Part shown: piece after piece, positions 29,442 through 39,328 of the stretch
Layout: each line of letters begins with the position of its first letter
Position numbering within the stretch: position 1 is the first letter of the stretch
NCBI GenBank assembly: GCA_902363515.1
Contig: CABJAN010000023.1
Location: forward strand, 1 to 52,305
DNA length: 52,305 bases
Origin: Bacillota bacterium
Lineage (GTDB): Bacteria; Bacillota; Clostridia; Lachnospirales; Lachnospiraceae
Reading direction: 5' to 3'
Made by a program: the position numbers and the translations under genes
The notes under the pieces: model-generated
Databases searched by the model: none
What the model saw: the letters and a program-made list of their open reading frames with translations, nothing else
What the model was told of the DNA's origin: nothing

Positions 29442-32400
29442 ATGGCTAGAAAGATGAAAACCATGGATGGTAACCATGCAGCAGCTCATGCTTCATATGC
29501 ATATTCAGATGTTGCGGCTATCTATCCTATTACCCCTTCATCCGTAATGGCAGAAGCTACAGATGAGTGGGCAACACAGGGAAGAAAGAACATTTTCGGA
29601 CAGGAAGTACAGGTTACAGAAATGCAGTCTGAAGCTGGTGCTGCAGGTGCAGTTCACGGCTCCTTAGCAGCAGGTGCCCTGACTACTACATATACAGCAT
29701 CTCAGGGTCTTCTGTTAATGATCCCAAACCTTTACAAAATTGCTGGTGAGCAGTTACCAGGCGTTATCAACGTATCTGCTCGTGCGCTTGCAAGCCATGC
29801 ACTTTCTATTTTCGGTGATCACTCTGACGTATATGCTTGTCGTCAGACAGGATGCGCTATGCTGTGTGAATCTTCCGTACAGGAAGTTATGGACTTAACT
29901 CCAGTTGCACACTGCGCTGCAATCAAAGGAAAAGTTCCATTTATCAACTTCTTCGACGGATTCCGTACTTCTCATGAAATCCAGAAGATTGAAACATGGG
30001 ATTACGAAGATTTAAAAGATATGGTAGATATGGACGCTGTTGACGCATTCCGTAAACATGCATTAAATCCAAATCATCCATGCCAGAGAGGTTCTGCTCA
30101 GAACCCTGACATCTTCTTCCAGGCAAGAGAAGCATGTAACCCATACTATGATGCTCTTCCGGCATTAGTACAGGAATACATGGACAAAGTAAATGAAAAA
30201 ATCGGAACAAACTACAAACTGTTCAATTACTATGGTGCTGAAGATGCTGAACATGTAATCATTGCTATGGGTTCTGCTTGTGAAACAATCGAAGAAACCA
30301 TCGATTACTTAATGGCAGCAGGCAAAAAAGTTGGTCTTGTTACTGTTCGTCTTTACAGACCATTCTCTGCTGAAGCATTAGTAAACGCTATTCCTGAATC
30401 TGTAAAACAGATTACAGTATTAGACAGAACAAAAGAACCAGGTGCTCTTGGTGAACCATTATACTTAGACGTTGTTGCTGCACTGAAAGGTACAAAATTC
30501 AACGATACACCAGTATTCACAGGCCGTTACGGTTTAGGTTCCAAAGATACTACACCTGCTCAGATCGTTGCTGTATATGAAAACACAACAAAACAGAAAT
30601 TCACAATCGGTATTGTGGATGATGTTACAAACTTATCTCTGGAAGTTGGTGCTCCACTTGTTACTACACCAGAAGGAACAATCAACTGCAAATTCTGGGG
30701 ATTAGGTGCTGACGGTACTGTTGGTGCTAACAAGAACTCCATCAAGATCATTGGTGACAACACAGATATGTATGCTCAGGCATATTTTGATTACGACTCT
30801 AAGAAATCCGGCGGTGTTACAATGTCTCACCTTCGCTTTGGTAAGAGCCCAATCAAATCCACATACCTGATCAAACAGGCTAACTTTGTTGCATGCCACA
30901 ACCCATCCTATGTAAACAAATACAACATGGTTCAGGAACTTGTTGATGGCGGTACATTCTTATTAAACTGCCCATGGGATATGGAAGGTCTTGAAAAACA
31001 TTTACCAGGACAGGTAAAAGCATTCATCGCTAACCACAACATCAAATTCTATGTAATTGATGGTATTAAGATTGGTAAAGAAATCGGACTTGGCGGACGT
31101 ATCAATACAGTTCTTCAGTCTGCATTCTTCAAACTGGCTAACATCATTCCGGAAGAACAGGCTATCGAATTAATGAAAGCTGCTGCAAAAGCTACTTACG
31201 GAAGAAAAGGTGACGCTATCGTTCAGATGAACTATGACGCTATCGATGCAGGTGCAAAACAGGTTGTTGAAGTTCAGGTTCCGGAAAGCTGGAAAGACTG
31301 TGCTGATGAAGGTCTGTTCATGGCTCACGCTGAAGGCGGACGCAAAGATGTTGTTGATTTCGTAAACAATGTTCAGGCAAAAGTAAATGCTCAGGAAGGT
31401 AACACATTACCTGTATCTGCATTCACAGAATATGTTGACGGTACTACACCATCCGGTTCTTCTGCATTTGAAAAACGTGGTATCGCAGTAGATATCCCTG
31501 TATGGCAGCCAGAAAACTGTATCCAGTGTAACCGTTGTGCATATGTATGTCCTCACGCTGTAATCCGTCCAGTAGCTATGACAGATGCTGAAGTTGCAGC
31601 AGCTCCAGAAGGAATGAGAACATTACCTATGACTGGTATGGCTGATTACAAATTCGTTATGACTGTATCTGCTTATGACTGTACAGGATGTGGTTCTTGT
31701 GCAAATGTCTGCCCAGGTAAGAAGGGTGCAAAAGCTCTTGTTATGCAGAACATGGAAGCAAATGCAGGCGAACAGAAATTCTTCGATTATGGTGTAACAT
31801 TACCAATCAAAGAAGATGTTGTTGCTAAATTTAAAGAAAATACAGTAAAAGGTTCTCAGTTCAAACAGCCATTACTTGAGTTCTCAGGAGCTTGTGCTGG
31901 TTGTGGTGAAACACCTTACGCTAAATTGATCACACAGTTATTTGGTGACAGAATGTACATTGCTAACGCAACAGGATGTTCTTCTATCTGGGGTAACTCC
32001 TCACCATCTACACCATATACTGTAAATGCAAAAGGACAGGGTCCTGCATGGTCTAACTCCTTATTCGAAGACAATGCTGAATTCGGATATGGTATGTTAT
32101 TAGCTCAGAAAGCTATCCGTGGCGGATTAAAGACAAAAGTTGAATCTGTAATGGCTAGCGAAAATGCTTCTGAAGAAGTAAAAGCAGCTTGCCAGGAATG
32201 GTTAGACACATACAACAGCGGTGTAACAAACGGTGCAGCTACAGATAAATTAGTTGCAGCATTAGAAGGATGCGACTGTGATGTATGCAAAGATATCGTA
32301 AACAACAAAGATTTCTTAGCTAAAAAATCTCAGTGGATCTTCGGTGGTGACGGTTGGGCATACGACATCGGCTTCGGCGGTGTTGACCATGTATTAGCTT

Positions 32401-32978
32401 CCGGACAGGATATCAACGTAATGGTATTCGATACAGAAGTTTACTCCAACACAGGTGGTCAGTCTTCTAAATCTACACCAACAGGTGCTATCGCTCAGTT
32501 CGCTGCAGGCGGTAAAGAAGTGAAGAAGAAAGATATGGCTTCCATCGCAATGAGCTACGGTTATGTATATGTTGCTCAGATTGCTATGGGTGCTGACTTC
32601 AACCAGACTGTAAAAGCAATTGCAGAGGCTGAAGCATATCCAGGACCATCACTGATCATTGCTTACGCTCCATGTATCAACCATGGTATTAAGAAAGGTA
32701 TGAGCAAAGCTCAGACAGAAGAAGAATTAGCAGTTAAATGTGGATACTGGCATAACTTCCGCTTCAATCCAGCAGCAGAAAACAAATTCTCACTGGATTC
32801 CAAAGCACCATCAGAAGAAGGATACCAGGAATTCTTAAACGGCGAAGTTCGTTACAACTCTCTGCAGCGCTCTAACCCAGAGAAAGCAGCTAGACTGTTC
32901 GCTAAGAACGAAGCTGAAGCTAGAGCTAGATATGAATATCTGAACAAACTGGTTACTCTGTACGGAAAAACTGAATAA
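29442..32978 (+). CDS. nifJ: Pyruvate:ferredoxin (flavodoxin) oxidoreductase
   Basis: A 1178-residue enzyme that converts pyruvate and CoA to acetyl-CoA and CO2, passing electrons to ferredoxin. All domains of single-chain PFOR are present: the N-terminal pyruvate domain (YPITPSSVMAEATDEWA), domains II to IV, and two [4Fe-4S] motifs (CIQCNRCAYVCP and CTGCGSCANVCP at about 695-760). The proximal cluster Cys (CAGCGE) and the thiamine-diphosphate site GDGWAYDIGFGG with SNTGGQSSKSTPTG follow. AAGGAGG precedes ATG 29442. Codon use (AAC, ATC, GGT) differs from its neighbours and suits very high expression. It is the centre of fermentative carbon flow. Confidence 0.97.
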   Translation: MARKMKTMDGNHAAAHASYAYSDVAAIYPITPSSVMAEATDEWATQGRKNIFGQEVQVTEMQSEAGAAGAVHGSLAAGALTTTYTASQGLLLMIPNLYKIAGEQLPGVINVSARALASHALSIFGDHSDVYACRQTGCAMLCESSVQEVMDLTPVAHCAAIKGKVPFINFFDGFRTSHEIQKIETWDYEDLKDMVDMDAVDAFRKHALNPNHPCQRGSAQNPDIFFQAREACNPYYDALPALVQEYMDKVNEKIGTNYKLFNYYGAEDAEHVIIAMGSACETIEETIDYLMAAGKKVGLVTVRLYRPFSAEALVNAIPESVKQITVLDRTKEPGALGEPLYLDVVAALKGTKFNDTPVFTGRYGLGSKDTTPAQIVAVYENTTKQKFTIGIVDDVTNLSLEVGAPLVTTPEGTINCKFWGLGADGTVGANKNSIKIIGDNTDMYAQAYFDYDSKKSGGVTMSHLRFGKSPIKSTYLIKQANFVACHNPSYVNKYNMVQELVDGGTFLLNCPWDMEGLEKHLPGQVKAFIANHNIKFYVIDGIKIGKEIGLGGRINTVLQSAFFKLANIIPEEQAIELMKAAAKATYGRKGDAIVQMNYDAIDAGAKQVVEVQVPESWKDCADEGLFMAHAEGGRKDVVDFVNNVQAKVNAQEGNTLPVSAFTEYVDGTTPSGSSAFEKRGIAVDIPVWQPENCIQCNRCAYVCPHAVIRPVAMTDAEVAAAPEGMRTLPMTGMADYKFVMTVSAYDCTGCGSCANVCPGKKGAKALVMQNMEANAGEQKFFDYGVTLPIKEDVVAKFKENTVKGSQFKQPLLEFSGACAGCGETPYAKLITQLFGDRMYIANATGCSSIWGNSSPSTPYTVNAKGQGPAWSNSLFEDNAEFGYGMLLAQKAIRGGLKTKVESVMASENASEEVKAACQEWLDTYNSGVTNGAATDKLVAALEGCDCDVCKDIVNNKDFLAKKSQWIFGGDGWAYDIGFGGVDHVLASGQDINVMVFDTEVYSNTGGQSSKSTPTGAIAQFAAGGKEVKKKDMASIAMSYGYVYVAQIAMGADFNQTVKAIAEAEAYPGPSLIIAYAPCINHGIKKGMSKAQTEEELAVKCGYWHNFRFNPAAENKFSLDSKAPSEEGYQEFLNGEVRYNSLQRSNPEKAARLFAKNEAEARARYEYLNKLVTLYGKTE

Positions 32979-33010
32979 TTCAGATTCTTATATCCATTAA
33001 GATAATAGAG

Positions 33011-33051
33011 GACTCCTGCACAAGGCTTATGCCAGGTGCAGGGGTCTTTTT
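33011..33051 (+). terminator. Terminator of nifJ
   Basis: GACTCCTGCAC pairs with GTGCAGGGGTC (11 bp, one G-T), followed by TTTTTC. Confidence 0.85.
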
Positions 33052-33148
33052 CTGTTAAATTACGGAGATTTAACAGAAAACAACTTTATCCTTTTTTGAA
33101 TTCATGGTATTATTATGATAATCAAAGTATTTTACAGGAGGAGAAAAC

Positions 33149-33940
33149 ATGCCGGCGTTTTATGCACATAGCCGTTTCGGGACCAGAGTAGAGGGAAAGA
33201 TGGAAGGAGAGCTAAAGGAACTGATTCAGAAGTACCGCAGACAGTTTGAGATAGGACTTCAGGGGCCGGATTTATTTTTCTTTTACCGAGCCTATGCTTC
33301 CAACCCGGTGTCCAGATTCGGAATCTACCTTCATGGTGTTTCAGCATATCCATTTTTTGAGTATGGGGTAAAAGTAGTGAAAAAGGCAGGAAGAGACAGT
33401 CCGGAGTATGCTTATCTCATGGGATTTCTCTGTCATTTTGTTTTAGACAGTGAATGTCATCCTTATGTGGAGGAGATGATTAGGAAAACAGGAGTACAGC
33501 ATATGGAAATAGAAGAGGAATTTGAAAAATTCCTTCTACGCATGGATAGGAGAAATCCATTTACCTATCCCATTGCAAAGCTGGTTCCAACAGATAAGGT
33601 GACAGCAAAAGCCATTGCAAAATTTTATCAGCCCATGGACAGAAGAACGGTAAGAGGGGCTCTTCGTTGGTTAAAATTTGTGAAAAAACTCTTTACCCAG
33701 GAGAAGCCGTGGAAGCAGAAGGGGATTAATGAGATTATGAAAGCAGTGGGAAAATATGAACAATATAAAGGAGTTATGAATCAGTTGAAGGATAATCTCG
33801 ACTGTAGAGAAAGCAATCTGGGATTGCTCAAACGAAGTAATCAAGCAGAAGACCTTGCAGTACAGATGCTTTATGCATTGGAGCATTGCATTCAGACAGG
33901 GAAATCTTTGCCAAAACGACTGGACAGGAACTTTGAGTGA
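33149..33940 (+). CDS. Zinc-dependent phospholipase C-like protein
   Basis: A 263-residue protein of the PF00882 group (zinc phospholipase C/S1-P1 type). MPAFYAHSRFG, LQGPDLFFFY, YLMGFLCHFVLDSECHPYV supply the His and Asp expected to bind zinc. There is no signal peptide, so this intracellular branch, common in clostridia, may not be a true phospholipase. GGAGGAG precedes the ATG. It is 20 bases from the MFS gene and probably in one operon with it. Confidence 0.85.
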   Translation: MPAFYAHSRFGTRVEGKMEGELKELIQKYRRQFEIGLQGPDLFFFYRAYASNPVSRFGIYLHGVSAYPFFEYGVKVVKKAGRDSPEYAYLMGFLCHFVLDSECHPYVEEMIRKTGVQHMEIEEEFEKFLLRMDRRNPFTYPIAKLVPTDKVTAKAIAKFYQPMDRRTVRGALRWLKFVKKLFTQEKPWKQKGINEIMKAVGKYEQYKGVMNQLKDNLDCRESNLGLLKRSNQAEDLAVQMLYALEHCIQTGKSLPKRLDRNFE

Positions 33941-33960
33941 GAAAAGAAAGGGGAAATGGA

Positions 33961-35238
33961 ATGAAAAAGATAAAATTGACAAAATTGGAAAAATTCTGGG
34001 TTTTATATGATGTAGGAAATTCAGCCTTTATTATGCTGGTATCTACGATTATTCCTATTTATTTTAATTACCTGGCTGGAAAAGAGGGGATTTCAGAAGT
34101 AGACTATCTGGCATATTGGGGATATGCGGCTTCTGTGGCTACGATTCTGGTGGCATTTATTGGTCCAGTTCTAGGAACCATTGCAGATACAAAGAATTTC
34201 AAAAAGCCTATGTTTACCATTACCATGCTGGTGGGAATCTTTGGGTGTGCAGCCTTGTCCATTCCTAACTCCTGGCTGGCATTTCTGGTGGTGTTTGTCA
34301 TTGCTAAGGTGGGCTATAATGCCAGTGTGATTTTCTATGATTCTATGCTAGTGGATATTACCACACAGGAGCGTATGGATACGGTATCTTCCCATGGATA
34401 TGCATGGGGTTATATTGGCAGCTGCATTCCTTTTGTGATTTCTTTGATATTTGTTCTCATGTATGAGAAACTTGGGATTACTATGCAGATGGGAATGACT
34501 TTAGCCTTTTGTCTCAATGCAGTGTGGTGGTTTGTAGTAACCCTTCCCTTGCTACGAAGTTATAAGCAAAAACATTATGTGGAGCTTCCAAAACATCCAG
34601 TAAGGGACAGCTTTGGACGTCTGGGAAAAACTCTGGGAGATATTAAAAAAGAAAAACATATCTTTTTATATCTGCTTTCCTTTTTCTTTTTTATTGATGG
34701 AGTATACACCATTATTTCCATGGCGACTGCTTATGGAAGTTCTCTTGGTTTAGATAGCACAGGACTTTTACTGGCACTTCTGGTAACACAGATTGTAGCA
34801 TTTCCTTGTGCTCTTCTGTTTTCTAAATTATCGAAGCAATATGAGACAAGCCTTTTAATTAAAGTATGTATTTTGGCATATACAGGTATTTCCTTGTTTG
34901 CCATTCAGCTGGATAAGCAGTGGGAATTTTGGTTCTTGGCGGTTATGGTGGGGATGTTTCAGGGAGCAATTCAGGCATTGTCCCGTTCTTATTTTGCCAA
35001 GATTATTCCGGCAGAAAAATCAGGAGAATATTTCGGTATTTATGACATCTGCGGAAAAGGCGCATCTTTTATGGGCACTACTTTGGTAGGCGTGGTAGCG
35101 CAGATAACAAATGTAACAAATGCAGGAGTGGCCATGATTTCCGTTATGTTTGTCATTGGATTTTTACTGTTTTGTAAAGCTGCAAAAATGAATCAGGAAC
35201 CAGAACGACGGAATTCAGATGGGGTACAGCCTCGGTAG
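33961..35238 (+). CDS. MFS transporter, UMF1 family
   Basis: A 425-residue membrane protein with about 12 helices. The start KFWVLYDVGNSAFIMLVSTI and the Atg22/UMF1-type pattern GPVLGTIADTKNFKKP identify the family, often annotated as a permease of unknown substrate. ATG 33961 follows AAAGGGGAAATGG; an in-frame ATG at 33937 lacks a site. Its last 46 bases overlap the AraC gene on the other strand. Confidence 0.88.
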   Translation: MKKIKLTKLEKFWVLYDVGNSAFIMLVSTIIPIYFNYLAGKEGISEVDYLAYWGYAASVATILVAFIGPVLGTIADTKNFKKPMFTITMLVGIFGCAALSIPNSWLAFLVVFVIAKVGYNASVIFYDSMLVDITTQERMDTVSSHGYAWGYIGSCIPFVISLIFVLMYEKLGITMQMGMTLAFCLNAVWWFVVTLPLLRSYKQKHYVELPKHPVRDSFGRLGKTLGDIKKEKHIFLYLLSFFFFIDGVYTIISMATAYGSSLGLDSTGLLLALLVTQIVAFPCALLFSKLSKQYETSLLIKVCILAYTGISLFAIQLDKQWEFWFLAVMVGMFQGAIQALSRSYFAKIIPAEKSGEYFGIYDICGKGASFMGTTLVGVVAQITNVTNAGVAMISVMFVIGFLLFCKAAKMNQEPERRNSDGVQPR

Positions 35239-36077
35239 CGACGAAACTGTCGGATAAAATAACTCATGTTTTCAAATCCAGTATTAAGAGCAATCTCAGT
35301 AATGGGAAGATTTGTGTTCAAAAGCTGGGCACAGGCCTGATTAATCCTGTATTCTGTTAAATAAGAAAAAGGTGTTTTTCCTGCCTTTTCCTTGAAAAAT
35401 CGACAGAAATAATTTTTATTCATATGGATAGAAGCAGAGAGATCCTCTAGCGTGATTTTTTCCCCATAATGTGTCTCAATATAAGTAAATACAGGTTTTA
35501 GAGGATAAATCCCCCTGGTCTCATCTCGGGGGATTTTTGCTGCCTGGACAAAACTGTTATGAGAAAACAGAAGCTCCAGAATCTCCAGGAGAAGAATTTT
35601 AATGGAAAGGGGAGCAGGGCTAGTATCCAAATTTTGATATAAAAGGGCAGCTTTACTCATAAGTGCTCCCAGGTTATGGACTAGTTCCTGGGAAAGCGTG
35701 CGGCCATCCGGAAATAAGAGATTTCCCATAAGCAGAGGAGAGAGAAATTCATTTTGGCAAAGGTCATATTTAGAAAAACTTAGCAAGTCCAGTGGAAACA
35801 ACAGGGCATAGTGATGGGAATACAGGCTATTTCCAAAAATACCATGAACAGTTCCAGGATTGATAAAGTAAACATGTCCCTCTTCTAAAAGATAGGATTC
35901 CTGTTCTGTACAAAGTTGTAAAGTTCCCTGGGTTACACAGAGAAATTCTACCTCATCATGCCAGTGGTAAGGGGCAAAATACTGTCCACAGTGGTCTGTT
36001 TGGGACAGAGCCTGGAATGGAAAATAAGGAGTTCCGTGAGGAGTTTCTGCGGGGATATTTTGTTTTTTTATAGACAT
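35193..36077 (-). CDS. AraC-family regulator
   Basis: A 294-residue regulator with a cupin sensor (HWHDEVEFLCVTQGTLQL, then FINPGTVHGIF) and C-terminal double HTH (LEDLSASIHMNKNYFCRFFK and IALNTGFENMSYFIRQFRRY). It ends inside the MFS gene by a 46-base tail-to-tail overlap and starts divergently from the GH13 alpha-glucosidase. It probably controls that gene in response to a sugar. Confidence 0.87.
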   Translation of the reverse strand: MSIKKQNIPAETPHGTPYFPFQALSQTDHCGQYFAPYHWHDEVEFLCVTQGTLQLCTEQESYLLEEGHVYFINPGTVHGIFGNSLYSHHYALLFPLDLLSFSKYDLCQNEFLSPLLMGNLLFPDGRTLSQELVHNLGALMSKAALLYQNLDTSPAPLSIKILLLEILELLFSHNSFVQAAKIPRDETRGIYPLKPVFTYIETHYGEKITLEDLSASIHMNKNYFCRFFKEKAGKTPFSYLTEYRINQACAQLLNTNLPITEIALNTGFENMSYFIRQFRRYRGCTPSEFRRSGS

Positions 36078-36250
36078 TTTTTGACCTCCTTTTTTGTTTC
36101 AGCATACCATATTTTCCTGGAAGATACAAAGAAGAATTTTGTGAAAAAGTGAATATAGTACAATTAAGCAATAACATACTGCAAGCAGAAAACCCACAGA
36201 TTCATTATGATAAAACTATGAAAATGCTTGAGAAAGAGAAGGTAAGAGAA

Positions 36251-37915
36251 ATGAACAAAACATGGTGGAAAAACAGTGTAATCTATCAAATTTATCCTAG
36301 AAGTTTTGCAGACAGCAACGGGGACGGAATCGGGGATTTAAATGGTATTACCGCGCATCTGGATTATCTAAAAGAGCTGGGAGTGGATGTTATTTGGCTG
36401 TCTCCTGTATATCAGTCTCCTAATGATGACAATGGGTATGATATTTCGGATTATCAGGCAATTATGAAAGAGTTCGGAACCATGGAAGATTTTGACCGGA
36501 TGCTGTCTGAAATGCATAAGAGAGGGTTAAAATTGGTCATGGATCTGGTAGTAAACCATACCTCTGATGAACATCATTGGTTTATGGAAAGCAGAAAGAG
36601 TAAAGACAATCCTTATCGAGATTACTATATCTGGAAAGATCCAAAAGATGGCAAAGAACCAAACAACTGGGGCGCCTGCTTCGGCGGTTCTGCATGGGAA
36701 TATGACAAAGAAACAGACATGTATTATCTCCATTGTTTCTCGAAAAAACAGCCGGATTTAAACTGGGAAAACGAGACTGTGAGAAAAGAAGTTTTCGATA
36801 TGATGACCTGGTGGTGCGAAAAAGGTGTAGATGGTTTTCGTATGGATGTTATTAGTATGATTTCCAAGGATCCTGCATATCCAGACGGTGTGGTGCATGA
36901 TAATCTTTACGGAGATAACAGTCCTTATGTATGTAATGGCCCTCGGGTTCATGAGTACCTTCAGGAGATGAATCAGAAAGTTTTATCAAAATTTGATTTA
37001 ATTACAGTTGGAGAAGCAGCCGGAGTTACCATAGAAGAAGCAAAAAAATACGCAAACCTGGATGGCAGTGAACTGAACATGGTATTCCAGTTTGAACATA
37101 TGGGTGTTGTGGAATGTGAACACGGGAAATGGACAGATAAGAGATTTGAACTGAAAAAATTAAGAGCAGTGTTGAATAAATGGCAGACAGAGCTGGAAGG
37201 AAAAGCATGGAACAGTCTATATTGGGATAATCATGACCAGCCCCGTGCAGTATCCAGATTTGGAAATGATGGGCCTATGTACCGAGAACTTTCTGCAAAA
37301 ATGCTGGGAACCTGTCTGCATATGATGAAGGGAACTCCTTACATTTATCAGGGAGAAGAAATCGGTATGACCAATGCTTATTTTAAGAACCTGGAAGATT
37401 ACCGTGACATTGAAAGCATCAATGCATATAAAGAATATACAGAAAACAACATTATGAACCCAGAAGAAATGATGAGTGCCTTAAAAGCTGTTAGCCGTGA
37501 CAATGCCAGAACGCCAATGCAGTGGAATGACAGTGAAAACGCAGGCTTTACCACAGGTACTCCGTGGATTAAGGTAAATCCAAATTACCTTATGATTAAT
37601 GCTAAGAGCGCACTGGAAGATAAAGACAGCGTGTTCTACTATTACCAGAAATTAATCAAACTACGTAAAGAAAACGAAATTATCATTGACGGTGTATTCA
37701 AAGGACTTCTGGAAGAAGATGAAAATATCTATGCATACGAAAGAATTCTGGAGGACCAGAAACTTTTAGTAGCATGCAATTTCAGCGGGAATACAGTAGC
37801 ATGTGACCTGTTTGAGGCAGAAGAAGTGAAGAAAGGACAAGAACTAATTTCCAATTATACCTATCATGACAAAGGCGTGCTGAAGCCATATGAGGCGAGA
37901 GTGGTGCTGATTTAA
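36251..37915 (+). CDS. malL: GH13 oligo-1,6-glucosidase / alpha-glucosidase
   Basis: A 554-residue cytoplasmic glycosidase of GH13 (oligo-1,6-glucosidase type) that cleaves isomaltose-type or alpha-glucosides. WWKNSVIYQIYPRSFADSNG is the family start. The catalytic residues are Asp in GFRMDVI (about 198), Glu in TVGEAAG (about 254) and Asp in DNHDQPR (about 327); DLVVNHTSDEH is conserved region I. It lacks a signal peptide. ATG 36251 follows GAGAAGGTAAG; longer starts at 36149 or 36218 lie upstream of the domain. The exact linkage specificity is not certain. Confidence 0.88.
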   Translation: MNKTWWKNSVIYQIYPRSFADSNGDGIGDLNGITAHLDYLKELGVDVIWLSPVYQSPNDDNGYDISDYQAIMKEFGTMEDFDRMLSEMHKRGLKLVMDLVVNHTSDEHHWFMESRKSKDNPYRDYYIWKDPKDGKEPNNWGACFGGSAWEYDKETDMYYLHCFSKKQPDLNWENETVRKEVFDMMTWWCEKGVDGFRMDVISMISKDPAYPDGVVHDNLYGDNSPYVCNGPRVHEYLQEMNQKVLSKFDLITVGEAAGVTIEEAKKYANLDGSELNMVFQFEHMGVVECEHGKWTDKRFELKKLRAVLNKWQTELEGKAWNSLYWDNHDQPRAVSRFGNDGPMYRELSAKMLGTCLHMMKGTPYIYQGEEIGMTNAYFKNLEDYRDIESINAYKEYTENNIMNPEEMMSALKAVSRDNARTPMQWNDSENAGFTTGTPWIKVNPNYLMINAKSALEDKDSVFYYYQKLIKLRKENEIIIDGVFKGLLEEDENIYAYERILEDQKLLVACNFSGNTVACDLFEAEEVKKGQELISNYTYHDKGVLKPYEARVVLI

Positions 37916-37964
37916 TTAATGAAAGAATGTGTGAAACCAGGGGGAGCTGCAGAACAGCTCCTCT

Positions 37965-38387
37965 CTAGTTTTCTAAGGCGTCTATAATCTGGGATGCTCT
38001 TAATGCCTGCTCTATAATGTGCCTCTCAGCAGCTTCTATCTGAGCATCCTCTTCCAGATGGAAGGAGGAATCTTTTAAGAAAGCACAAGAAAGCAGGTAC
38101 ACATAGTATTGGGAATCTGTCTGCTCCTGGGCAAGGATATCTCCCCGATTCTGCATTTCATTTGTGTTTTTTTCCTTGCCAAGAGTCATCTCTGCAAGAT
38201 TTTCTAACATAATACAAAAATGCTCTTCATCCCAGGCGGATAGGTACATGCATTTACAGAGCCCTCTGGTGAAAAAGGGATAATTGCTGTAACAGTCCAT
38301 GAGTTCTTTGAAACGTGTTTTGTGCCAGGAATCTTTAAAAAGATTTTGGTCACTTAGCGCCTTAATACATTTTTCTTGCCAGGCCAT
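37965..38387 (-). CDS. Small soluble protein of unknown function
   Basis: A 140-residue, mostly helical, Glu-rich protein with several Cys residues (about 30-60, GLCKCMYLSAWDEEHFC). I recognise no family. The ATG at 38387 follows GAGAGGGGATTTT; a longer frame upstream encodes only a hydrophobic stretch outside the ribosome site. It is divergent from the urease operon, with no functional link visible. Confidence 0.75.
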   Translation of the reverse strand: MAWQEKCIKALSDQNLFKDSWHKTRFKELMDCYSNYPFFTRGLCKCMYLSAWDEEHFCIMLENLAEMTLGKEKNTNEMQNRGDILAQEQTDSQYYVYLLSCAFLKDSSFHLEEDAQIEAAERHIIEQALRASQIIDALEN

Positions 38388-38512
38388 AAAATCCCCTCTC
38401 TCGTAATTGGATATATAAAAAGTATAAAGAAAGAAGAGAGAGAATACAATAGAAAAATGTGAAAAATGGAATCTCCATAACAGCAAAAAGATTTATATTT
38501 ACGAAAAAAAGT

Positions 38513-38541
38513 TTGACAGAAGCAGAATTATGCATTATAAT
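38513..38541 (+). promoter_or_regulatory. Urease operon promoter
   Basis: TTGACA (38513-38518), a 17-base spacer and TATAAT (38536-38541) give a full consensus, about 90 bases before ureA. Confidence 0.85.
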
Positions 38542-38561
38542 TGCCTCGTAAAAAAATAATG

Positions 38562-38617
38562 ACGAAAAAGCAAAGGCGCTTTATCTGTTGAAAGACAGGT
38601 GAAGTGCCTTTTTTCGT
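38562..38617 (+). terminator. Attenuator-like hairpin in the ureA leader
   Basis: AAAGGCGCTT (38572-38581) pairs with AAGTGCCTTT (38602-38611), with an inner CTGT/ACAG stem and six T's at 38609-38614. Outer ACGAAAAA and TTTTTCGT extend the stem. The hairpin lies between the promoter and the ureA ribosome site (AAAGGAGG), so readthrough would be needed to express the operon. No known riboswitch aptamer fits in the short space before it. Confidence 0.7.
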
Positions 38618-38633
38618 AAAGGAGGACCGAATT

Positions 38634-38936
38634 ATGAGGATGACACCAAAAGAACAAGAAAAACTCTTACTGCATTTTGCAGGAAATCTTGCAAAGGAAA
38701 GACGGGAAAGAGGTCTGAAATTGAATTATCCGGAGGCAGTCGCTTATATCAGCTCCGAACTGCTTGAGATGGCAAGAGATGGAAAAGAAGTTACAGAACT
38801 TATGAATCTGGGAACCAAAATACTGACTAAAGAAGATGTTATGGAAGGAGTTGCTGATATGGTTTGTGAAGTACAGGTGGAAGCAACTTTTCCAGACGGA
38901 ACGAAACTGGTAACTGTACACAATCCCATTCAATAG
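38634..38936 (+). CDS. ureA: Urease gamma subunit
   Basis: A 100-residue subunit of urease, which splits urea into ammonia and CO2. [32 protein letters not shown] and [24 protein letters not shown] are typical for UreA. AAAGGAGG lies 8 bases before ATG 38634. It is the first gene of ureABC-I-EFGD. Confidence 0.97.
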   Translation: MRMTPKEQEKLLLHFAGNLAKERRERGLKLNYPEAVAYISSELLEMARDGKEVTELMNLGTKILTKEDVMEGVADMVCEVQVEATFPDGTKLVTVHNPIQ

Positions 38937-38952
38937 CGAGGAGGAAGCTACA

Positions 38953-39315
38953 ATGAAAATCGGTGAAGTTATGCCCCTGAACGAGGAAATCATATTAAAT
39001 GAAGGAAAAGAATGCTGCACGATTCTTGTAAAGAATATTGGAGACCGGCCGGTGCAGGTTGGCTCTCATTATCACTTTTTTGAAGTAAACCGTTGTCTGG
39101 TTTTTGACAGAGAAAAGGCCTATGGATTTCGTTTGGACATCCCTTCCGGAACTTCTGTGAGATTTGAACCAGGAGAAGAAAAAGAGGTAGGTCTGACCGC
39201 CATTGGTGGAACCAGGAGAATTTTTGGACTTAATGATCTGACCTGTGCACAAATATCAGAGTCTACAAAACCAGCTGCATTAGAAAAGGCAAAATTGAAA
39301 GGATTCATCAGATAG
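38953..39315 (+). CDS. ureB: Urease beta subunit
   Basis: A 120-residue subunit. [30 protein letters not shown] sequence is present (here [20 protein letters not shown]), with [16 protein letters not shown] and the Gly-rich [11 protein letters not shown] 16-base gap with GAGGAGGAAG separates it from ureA. Confidence 0.97.
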   Translation: MKIGEVMPLNEEIILNEGKECCTILVKNIGDRPVQVGSHYHFFEVNRCLVFDREKAYGFRLDIPSGTSVRFEPGEEKEVGLTAIGGTRRIFGLNDLTCAQISESTKPAALEKAKLKGFIR

Positions 39316-39328
39316 GGAGGAAAAACAC

